NCBI GenBank assembly: GCA_958477465.1 | Contig: CAUEFX010000072.1 | Span: 1-21,340, forward strand | Source: an uncultured Bacteroides sp. | Lineage (GTDB): Bacteria > Bacteroidota > Bacteroidia > Bacteroidales > Bacteroidaceae | Reading direction: 5' to 3' | Length of the DNA stretch: 21,340 nucleotides | Shown: positions 15,537-21,340 of the stretch, one piece after another | Layout: every line of letters starts with the position of its first letter | Position numbering within the stretch: the stretch's first letter is position 1 | Program-made: the position numbers and the translations under genes | Notes under the pieces: generated by a model | What the model was told of the DNA's origin: nothing | Seen by the model: only the letters and a program-made list of their open reading frames with translations | The model's database searches: none

Positions 15537-16409
15537 CTACTTTAACAAAGGTAGTCGGTGAAGCATATTCTTTATTTTAATGGCAATACGCGGCATCGGT
15601 TCCGCCACTGTAAGACCAACTAAATCATACTTGGAAGCAATATCATTTATTACACGAACTACTTCGTCTATTTTCATGCCATCAGGTTCGACGCCTACGC
15701 CGGCAATGATTTCAGCAGGATCCAGTGCATCCAGATCAAAGTGGATAACCACTTTCGAAGCTCCGGTTTCTTTCAACCATTCCAGAATAGCAGAACTGTC
15801 ACCGGCTACTTCTTGGGGAGACAATCCCTTAATACCTAACTTTTTCTGTCGCTCTTTCATACCCGTATCCCACGAACGAAGTCCGACAATCAGCGCTTTC
15901 GAAGCGTCAAATTTACCGGGCAACAGTCTCATTATTTCTTCATCGCCCATTCCCAGACAGGCAGTAAGTGCCATCGCATGATACCCTTCATACTCATCAT
16001 AAGGCAGATTCACATCAGGATGTGCATCGATCCAGACGATAGCCACTTCACCGGGGTATTTTTCAGCCAGATAGGTGAACGGAACTACACTCACAGAACA
16101 GTCACCTCCCAGTGTTACTATCCTGTCCGGTGCTTTTTCACGCAGTTTTTCGAGGGCCGCCTTCGTTTGTTTCAAGATGACCCGCCGCGAACTAACTCCT
16201 TTTTCCGTTTCCCTGTCATTGATATCCAGTGATACCGGAACCTCGATTACCTCCTGAGAACTTTCCGGAGCTAACATATTCAACAATTGTGCTCCCAGAT
16301 AATATCCTCTCGAAGCATCTTCCGCAGGGATGTCCGGCATCCAATGAGCAACAATTCCACCTTGCCACTGAGGATAAATCAAGCGGATTGCAGATGTTTT
16401 CTTTTCCAT
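15537..16409 (-). CDS. Arginase/ureohydrolase family protein with an atypical metal ligand
   Basis: A 290-residue ureohydrolase-fold protein (arginase, agmatinase, formimidoylglutamase family). The metal-binding blocks are IDAHPDVN (127-134, D128, H130, D132) and HFDLDALDP (223-231, D225, D227), with E270 in VAEPMPR. The first block reads GGDCSVS (101-107), so C104 stands where the usual GGDHS supplies a histidine ligand. The substrate cannot be assigned; guanidino hydrolysis is the family's reaction, but the Cys may change metal use or activity. The ATG at 16409 (MEKKTSAIRL) is chosen; an in-frame ATG at 16421 would add four residues. No other arginine or histidine catabolic gene is nearby. 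It lies 58 bases after the small membrane protein gene. Confidence 0.85.
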   Translation of the reverse strand: MEKKTSAIRLIYPQWQGGIVAHWMPDIPAEDASRGYYLGAQLLNMLAPESSQEVIEVPVSLDINDRETEKGVSSRRVILKQTKAALEKLREKAPDRIVTLGGDCSVSVVPFTYLAEKYPGEVAIVWIDAHPDVNLPYDEYEGYHAMALTACLGMGDEEIMRLLPGKFDASKALIVGLRSWDTGMKERQKKLGIKGLSPQEVAGDSSAILEWLKETGASKVVIHFDLDALDPAEIIAGVGVEPDGMKIDEVVRVINDIASKYDLVGLTVAEPMPRIAIKIKNMLHRLPLLK

Positions 16410-16467
16410 AATATTTCTCATATCTTCCGATTTTTAGTGTAAAAATAGGGTGATCCAAACAAGATAC

Positions 16468-17031
16468 TTAATTATTCGTATTTGAAATGTCTGTAATCGA
16501 ATAACAGACAATCATTATAGACGAAAGGAGTCCTTCTTTATATTTTCCCGATATTTCTACCGTTTGACCTTTGTCCAATTTCTCTTTTACAGGAATTTCG
16601 TTGGAGACGGTCAGGAAAACCGTCTTATTGTCTAATTCAAAAAACAATCCGGATGGACTCCTGTAACCGCTTGCTGCCACGTCAGTTATATGTGACGAAA
16701 AGAAGCGAGAGTCTTGCTTCTCTGTATAGAGGATATTTACAATCGAGTACAAAGCGGATGCGATACAAAAGCAAGCCCAAAGCGACAGATATAAACTTCC
16801 GTTCTTCACCTTTTTCACATACCTGATATACATCCCGAATATGAAACAAATCGGGATGATTATAAGGTATAGAAAGGAGAATTCCAAATAGTGTATACAA
16901 AAAAATGTAGAGAGACCGTAAAATCCTACAAGCCAAATAATACAGTAAAACACAAAAGGCTTGTAATAATCCTTTTTCTTTTTTATTGATTTTGGAATTG
17001 ACTTATTTAATTGGTTGTTTTTATCTATCAT
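16468..17031 (-). CDS. Unrecognised small membrane protein
   Basis: I do not recognise this 187-residue protein. It begins with a Lys-rich cytoplasmic-looking segment (about 1-23), followed by three predicted membrane helices (about 24-45, 48-68 and 79-100) and a hydrophilic C-terminal domain of about 85 residues with a beta-rich pattern (GLFFELDNKTVFLTVSN, then GQTVEISGKY). The positive N-terminus and odd number of helices would put the C-terminal domain outside the cytoplasm. Base composition is more AT-rich than the arginase-family gene that follows. A TAnnTTTG box lies about 95 bases upstream. It may be a species-restricted gene. Confidence 0.75.
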   Translation of the reverse strand: MIDKNNQLNKSIPKSIKKKKDYYKPFVFYCIIWLVGFYGLSTFFCIHYLEFSFLYLIIIPICFIFGMYIRYVKKVKNGSLYLSLWACFCIASALYSIVNILYTEKQDSRFFSSHITDVAASGYRSPSGLFFELDNKTVFLTVSNEIPVKEKLDKGQTVEISGKYKEGLLSSIMIVCYSITDISNTNN

Positions 17032-17124
17032 ACTCTATCTTTTATACTATCCGGTTTCACGGTCTGTCTCTTTTGTATAAGAGTCCTTTCTTACCTTCAG
17101 CTGTATTTTCCTTCAATTTATTCA

Positions 17125-17158
17125 CAAAGTTACTCATTTTGTTTGATTGGATTTCAAA
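17125..17158 (-). promoter_or_regulatory. Putative promoter of the small membrane protein gene (TTTG-N22-TAACTTTG)
   Basis: Minus strand: TAACTTTG (17132-17125) is an exact TAnnTTTG match and TTTG (17158-17155) stands 22 bases upstream, close to the -33 spacing. It is 93 bases before the ATG at 17031, so the leader is about 85 bases. Confidence 0.45.
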
Positions 17159-17324
17159 GTATTACAATTATTTAGAAGTGTATTCTGTATGGAATATCTT
17201 TTTATCGAATGCTCCATCCTTTTTTGTTGGTCATAATTCCTTTCCACATATTGTCTATTCCCCGTCTGGCCTTGATTTGTTGTCGGCTATCAAATACATA
17301 CTTAGTATTTTTAATGCTTCAATC

Positions 17325-17366
17325 ATACTTCAAACTTTTCATAAAAACGCAGAAGGCTTGAAGTAT
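17325..17366. repeat. Inverted repeat ATACTTCAA / TTGAAGTAT
   Basis: A 9-bp perfect stem with a 24-base interior that can add several weaker pairs. It stands between two unrelated regions and upstream of the orphan ORF. It has no adjoining T-run on either strand, so terminator function is doubtful. Confidence 0.4.
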
Positions 17367-17430
17367 AATTAAAACTTTTCTCTGTATTTACAAGCATAGC
17401 AACCCCGACTTACCTCCTGCTTGGAAAACG

Positions 17431-17817
17431 TTGGAGGTTACTTCGATGGGATACTTGCCAAACTCTATATTACCAAAATTAAGACCATATTTCAAATTCG
17501 TTTTCTGCAAAATATTGATTAATAATCGGTTGTGGATACTGATTTTGTTTTATCCAGCATTGCAATATACAGAAAACAATACCTTCAATATCTATAATTT
17601 CCTCTATGACTATGAAAAGAAAATAGGGCATAAGCAAACCGAAGAACTGTATCAATCTGAATGTAAGAAAGCCATGGCAATGCTTCAATCCGATGAAGCC
17701 AAAGCAGAAGCCGAATATCTTTTCTATAATGTACGAGCAATCATTAAGCGTTATCCCGATACCTCAATAGCTCGTATGGTAAGAACTTCTTGTGATCACT
17801 GGCGTCTTTGGCTATAG
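17431..17817 (+). CDS. Unrecognised ORF, possible gene remnant
   Basis: I do not recognise this 128-codon plus-strand frame. The second half (from about residue 46) is charged and helical in character (for example TEELYQSECKKAMAMLQS and EAEYLFYNVRAIIKRYPD) and looks like a real soluble protein. The first 45 residues are hydrophobic and AT-driven, and the true start may be elsewhere: the frame stays open upstream to a stop near 17357, including a stretch reading NPDLPPAWKTLEV. No promoter box was found. It converges on the LytTR regulator, ending 57 bases from that gene's stop. It could be the C-terminal piece of a lost gene, a real small gene with a wrong start, or chance. Confidence 0.4.
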   Translation: MEVTSMGYLPNSILPKLRPYFKFVFCKILINNRLWILILFYPALQYTENNTFNIYNFLYDYEKKIGHKQTEELYQSECKKAMAMLQSDEAKAEAEYLFYNVRAIIKRYPDTSIARMVRTSCDHWRLWL

Positions 17818-17873
17818 AAATGGTGATAAATAGCATCGAAACAAGTAGCGTGATCAAAGAAATTAGTCTGGAT

Positions 17874-18704
17874 TTATCTGTCTATCCATTCCTTCAGTTG
17901 CGCTGTCTTTTCTTTGCTTACGATGATAGTCACGTCTGGATAGGTTTTAAGACGGACGGACAACTTGTAATTGAAATGAAAATTGAGTCGCTCGATGCTG
18001 TCGATTCCGATGATGTACTGTCGGTTGGCACGAAAGAACTTGGCAGGATTCAACTGCGTCTCTATGTCGTTGAGGGAGTATGATACGGCCATCGACCGTC
18101 CATTGTGCAGATAGGCGCGTGTAATGCCGTTCTCAGAGGCAATGTGGTTGATGTCCTGTACATTGAGCACTGTATACCCATCGTTGTTTTGTACCAAAAA
18201 ATGCTCACGGTAGACAGGTTGTTTCTGATGCAAACCGAGAGATGCAAACAAACCGGCATAATCCATCGGCATTTCCGTAGGGGCATTTGTCTCAGTACCT
18301 GTGGCACTGTTGTCCTGCAAGTTTTCTTTTGCACCTTTTATCAGGCATATAGCCTTTTCTACAGCCTCTTCCAATTCTTGTGGCACAATTGGCTTCAAGA
18401 TGTAAGCTATGCCATTGCTTCGGAAAGCATCCAGTGCATACTCATTGAATGCGGTAGTAAAGATGACCGGTACTTGCGGATTGGGAGCAACTTGCAAGAA
18501 AGCATCAAACACCTCGCCATCTTCCAGTCGGATGTCGGCAAAGATGATGCCGTAGTTCTCCTTGTCCGCATTACTCAATGCTTCAGCCGCTTCGCTTACA
18601 CTTGTTACCGGACCACTGATTTCGAATGTCTCGTCTATATTTTGGAGCAATCGTTTCAAACGCATGAAACTGCGTTCTTCGTCTTCTATGATTAATATCT
18701 TCAT
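17874..18704 (-). CDS. LytTR-family response regulator
   Basis: A 276-residue two-component regulator. The receiver domain (about 1-118) has the acidic pocket E7-D8-E9, phosphoacceptor D57 in FADIRL, T83/T84 and K104 in YILKP. After a polar linker (about 125-165, rich in Asn, Thr and Glu) comes a LytTR DNA-binding domain (about 168-275) with HFLVQNNDGYTVLNVQDI and FFRANRQYIIGIDSIERL. It should bind DNA as a dimer when phosphorylated. The start follows the kinase stop by 12 bases, so it is the last gene of a MATE transporter - kinase - regulator unit. The likely partner is the interrupted LytS-type kinase just upstream; the likely target is its own unit, by inference only. Confidence 0.93.
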   Translation of the reverse strand: MKILIIEDEERSFMRLKRLLQNIDETFEISGPVTSVSEAAEALSNADKENYGIIFADIRLEDGEVFDAFLQVAPNPQVPVIFTTAFNEYALDAFRSNGIAYILKPIVPQELEEAVEKAICLIKGAKENLQDNSATGTETNAPTEMPMDYAGLFASLGLHQKQPVYREHFLVQNNDGYTVLNVQDINHIASENGITRAYLHNGRSMAVSYSLNDIETQLNPAKFFRANRQYIIGIDSIERLNFHFNYKLSVRLKTYPDVTIIVSKEKTAQLKEWIDR

Positions 18705-18716
18705 GATTTTAGGATG

Positions 18717-19715
18717 CTATTTCTTGATTATCGGAATCTTCACTTCAAATTCTTCACCTGTATTACAAACTATCGGATGCAATCCCAAAAGTCCATATCT
18801 TTCATCAAGATTCTTCAATCCTATCTTCGATGTCGGAGGCAGTTTCCCCTTCAGTGGAATCTGCTTGTTTTTTACTACTACGAAGCCGTTCTTTCGATAG
18901 ATGAAGATATGCAGGGGCTGATGAGTGGAATGGGCATTGTGCTTCATCGCATTCTCCACGAGTATCTGTATCGACATCGGGAGAATGAAGTTTCCATCGT
19001 GGTCTAAGTCCTCCTCTATCTGATAGACAAAATGATGTGGGTGGCGGATGTCGAGCAGGTCGCAATACTCCCGGATGAAACGGATCTCCTCAGTGATTGT
19101 GACAGTCTCTTTGTTGAGTTGGTTCACGATATAGCGGTAGATATTCGAGAACTTCAAGGTGAAAGTCTCGGTGAGCTCGGGATCTTCGCTTATCAGCTCT
19201 GTCAAAGTACTGAGGCTGTTGAACACGAAATGTGGGTCGAGCTGGAGTTTCAGGAGTTCTTTCTGCATCTTCACGTTTCGCTTGCTTTGCTGGATGATGA
19301 TGGAACTGTAATAGAGGCTGAGGTAGATGATGGTGAGCAGGGTGGCGATGGTGGTAAATACATAGAGCCTGTCTCAGAAAATATCGTCACCGTCTTGATA
19401 AAGTCTGTTCATCATGCTCTCGAAGGCGATGGCTATGAGGATGTTGGTGACAAGCATTGCCCCGCTGTGCAGAAAAAACTGGGTGAAGGAATAGTGTTTG
19501 CGAAGCAACAGTTTGCGTATCAGATTGGAGACGGAGAGCGACACCAATACATAGAGGGCGCAGTAGAGGAAATCGGCCACATAGTCGCTTAAACCATATT
19601 GACATTGCTCCATTACCTCGTAGTCGGCCGTCAGCCACCATAGGAGAAAGTCGAGCACGAATGCTGTGCAGGATATGATTCCCCAATTTTTCAGAAAATG
19701 CTTTGCTTCTTCCAT
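18717..19715 (-). pseudogene. LytS/YehU-type sensor histidine kinase, interrupted by an in-frame TGA
   Basis: One reading frame of 333 codons encodes a whole kinase except for a TGA at 19376-19374 (codon 114). Codons 1-113 give three membrane helices; after the TGA the same frame continues DRLYVFTTIATLLTIIY, a fourth helix, then the His_kinase (PF06580) domain: LDPHFVFNSLSTL with the phosphoacceptor His (about codon 162), N-box LVENAMKHN and G-box KIGLKNLDERYG. There is no frameshift on either side. Taken separately, the pieces are 113 residues (19374-19715) and, from a GTG, 185 residues (18717-19274), which would be a soluble kinase domain without its sensor. A TGG-to-TGA change is the simplest origin. 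It could be a true mutation, a sequencing error or readthrough. It lies between a MATE gene (15 bases) and the LytTR regulator (12 bases). Confidence 0.8.
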
Positions 19716-19730
19716 ACTTTTCCTGTTCAG

Positions 19731-21098
19731 TTAGAATCTCTTTTTACTCCATAGATACTCTCCGGCTATGATGGCGGACGTAGCAAGCTCCGCCATTGGT
19801 ATTGCCGTCCACAAACCGATGGTGCCTATCATTCGAGGAAGCAGCATGAAACCCAACACTGAGAAGACGATACCCCGCAAAAAGGTATAGATCATGGCAC
19901 GTTTTGCCTTCGTAATACTTTGGTAATAGCCCACGAATGCCACGTTGAGGGCAAAAAACATGGAACAGGTGGCAAACCATGGCAGTCCTCCTATCGCCAG
20001 GGCGTATGACGGTTCGCTCGGTCGTAAGAATGCTCCCACGATGAGAGGGGCACACAATATCAGTACCAACATCACGCCCAGACCGCACAGCATGGCGGCA
20101 AATAAGGAGACTTGCAAAGCACGCCGTACACGTGCCTTTTGCCCTGCACCATAGTTGTAGCTGATGATAGGTTGGGCTGACTGCGCCACGGCATTGTTGA
20201 CCGAGAAAATGACCGGGAAAAGATAACATGCGATAGCGAAAGCCGCCACACCATCCTCATGGAGCATCGACATGAACATATAGTTGCCCGCTATCATGGT
20301 CACACTGATGGCTATCTCGGTAAGGAATGTGGCAGAACCCACCTTTATCATGTAGCCTGTGTTGCGCAGGGTGAGAACCAGCGAAGTGACGCTCATCTTC
20401 AGACGGTAGAATTTCAAGGTATCCGAGAACCAAACGAAGTAAGCCAGACTCATCACACCACAGATGATACAAGCTATCGACGTGGCTATCGCCGCACCTT
20501 TCACTGCCATTCCCATAGGGAAGATAAAGAGCCAGTCGAGCCCCAGGTTGACCACAGCGCCTACCACCTGCATCCACATCGCATAGCGTGGCGAACCGTC
20601 CAATCTGACCATCATCATCCCCACGCATTGCCAAAAGAGAAACACTGTCCCCGGCAAGAGCCACAGCAGATAGTCGATAGCATATTGCTCCAGTGAAGCA
20701 CTACAGCCGAGAACATGCACAACCATCTTTGGTGCCGACAGACACAATAGGACAAGCACGGTGATGATGGCGAAACCCACTCCGAAAGCTTGGGTGAGAA
20801 TGATACGGGCCGCCTTCTTATTGTCATTGGCGAGATGCATGCTGGCGATGACCGATGCACCGATGCCGAACATCAGCCCCAATCCAGTTACTATCATCCA
20901 TACCGGTGCGACGATGTTGACAGCAGCAATACCCTCTGCTCCCACGCCTCTGCCCACCAGAATACCGTCTGTCACAGTCTGTACCGACATGAATATCATC
21001 CCCACGAGCGTGGGGAAAAACATACTTCTGAACAAGGGGCCAATCTTGCCCGAACCGAAATCTATCTTATCGCGAGTTACATCTATTTTCTTCTTCAT
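19731..21098 (-). CDS. MATE family efflux transporter
   Basis: A 455-residue multidrug and toxin extrusion antiporter in the inner membrane, with 12 predicted helices in two MatE repeats (about 25-190 and 245-410). Recognised by the N-terminal pattern PTLVGMIFMSVQTVTDGILVG, by GLGLMFGIGASVIAS, and by the second-repeat segment AQSAQPIISYNYGAGQ. It resembles the MepA/DinF side of the family; substrates are unknown. It appears to be the first gene of a unit with the kinase and LytTR regulator downstream, as in regulated efflux systems. By eye it is richer in GC than the region to its left. The 242 bases upstream to the window edge are AT-rich and contain no gene or clear TAnnTTTG box that I could find. 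Confidence 0.93.
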   Translation of the reverse strand: MKKKIDVTRDKIDFGSGKIGPLFRSMFFPTLVGMIFMSVQTVTDGILVGRGVGAEGIAAVNIVAPVWMIVTGLGLMFGIGASVIASMHLANDNKKAARIILTQAFGVGFAIITVLVLLCLSAPKMVVHVLGCSASLEQYAIDYLLWLLPGTVFLFWQCVGMMMVRLDGSPRYAMWMQVVGAVVNLGLDWLFIFPMGMAVKGAAIATSIACIICGVMSLAYFVWFSDTLKFYRLKMSVTSLVLTLRNTGYMIKVGSATFLTEIAISVTMIAGNYMFMSMLHEDGVAAFAIACYLFPVIFSVNNAVAQSAQPIISYNYGAGQKARVRRALQVSLFAAMLCGLGVMLVLILCAPLIVGAFLRPSEPSYALAIGGLPWFATCSMFFALNVAFVGYYQSITKAKRAMIYTFLRGIVFSVLGFMLLPRMIGTIGLWTAIPMAELATSAIIAGEYLWSKKRF

Positions 21099-21340
21099 CT
21101 CTTTGTCTGTAATTTTTCTGTAAAATTACGAATGATTTTGGTAGAACGGAAAAGAAAAGGGTGTGAAACGGAAATTTTAGATGATGAAATGGAAATAAAA
21201 TAAGATGTCTGCCCAAACTTCACTTTTCTCATACGAAAGTTCACCCCCGTTTTTTTCCGCTTCACGCAGTTTCTCATTTTCTATAAGGTAACTATATACA
21301 ATCTTACAGTATAATCCTTGTTAAAATATAAAATATTTTT

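Larger units (their letters stand above)
17032..17430. other. AT-rich region between the small membrane protein gene and the orphan ORF
   Basis: 399 AT-rich bases. It holds the promoter of the minus-strand membrane protein gene (17125-17158) and an inverted repeat, ATACTTCAA (17325-17333) with TTGAAGTAT (17358-17366), extended by weaker pairs. A plus-strand open frame through here reads mostly hydrophobic, low-complexity residues and is not credible. The region may be decayed sequence at the edge of an accessory block. Confidence 0.5.

Noticed and set aside
17057..17137. A 26-codon minus-strand frame beginning MSNFVNKLKENTAEGKKG with protein-like composition
   Set aside because: Its first codons contain the TAACTTTG promoter box of the next gene, it has no ribosome binding site and it is very short. 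It may be a remnant, but it cannot be supported as a gene.
16986..17372. A 128-codon plus-strand frame opposite the start of the small membrane protein
   Set aside because: It overlaps the start of the minus-strand gene and its promoter, and its hydrophobic composition follows from AT-rich DNA.

Overview
The window looks like chromosomal DNA of a Bacteroides species. Moderate GC, promoter boxes of the Bacteroidetes form TAnnTTTG upstream of many genes, weak or absent Shine-Dalgarno sequences, and a gene set typical of gut Bacteroides (eukaryote-type branching enzyme, YhcH, DUF2461, MFS, LytTR regulator) all point there. The species cannot be fixed from the sequence alone. Most of the window is core metabolism, nearly all on the minus strand; only glutamine synthetase and one unrecognised ORF lie on the plus strand.

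Layout, by coordinate: (1) 1-2486, minus: DUF2461 protein, YhcH-family protein and the N-terminal two thirds of a glycogen branching enzyme, closely spaced and probably one operon. (2) 2487-2823: intergenic with two hairpins that can end the next operon. (3) 2824-4387, minus: pabB-like synthase and an overlapping class IV aminotransferase (p-aminobenzoate branch of folate synthesis). (4) 4459-8015, minus: patatin-like hydrolase, Gfo/Idh/MocA oxidoreductase and a cytosolic GH13 alpha-amylase-like enzyme, overlapping or nearly abutting, closed by a good intrinsic terminator that sits right against the pabB start. (5) 8198-9108, minus: an ECF S-component-like membrane protein followed by a phosphoribosyltransferase. 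(6) 9310-10506, minus: MFS exporter, divergent from glutamine synthetase (10935-12437, plus). (7) 12600-17031, minus: cold-shock-domain protein with a long leader, FabD, ThiD, an arginase-family protein and a small membrane protein, each apparently a separate unit. (8) 17431-21098: an AT-rich stretch with an unrecognised plus-strand ORF, then a minus-strand MATE transporter - LytS-type kinase - LytTR regulator cluster that looks richer in GC than its surroundings and may be an acquired accessory block.

The most notable points are: the sensor kinase of the MATE cluster is cut by a single in-frame TGA, with the rest of its frame intact on both sides; a degenerate tandem array with an 11-nt period fills much of the arginase-thiD intergenic region; the arginase-family protein has Cys where the first metal-ligand His is expected; and an ECF-S/phosphoribosyltransferase gene pair suggests uptake coupled to phosphoribosylation of an unknown substrate. 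No rRNA, tRNA, CRISPR array, transposase or phage gene was recognised.
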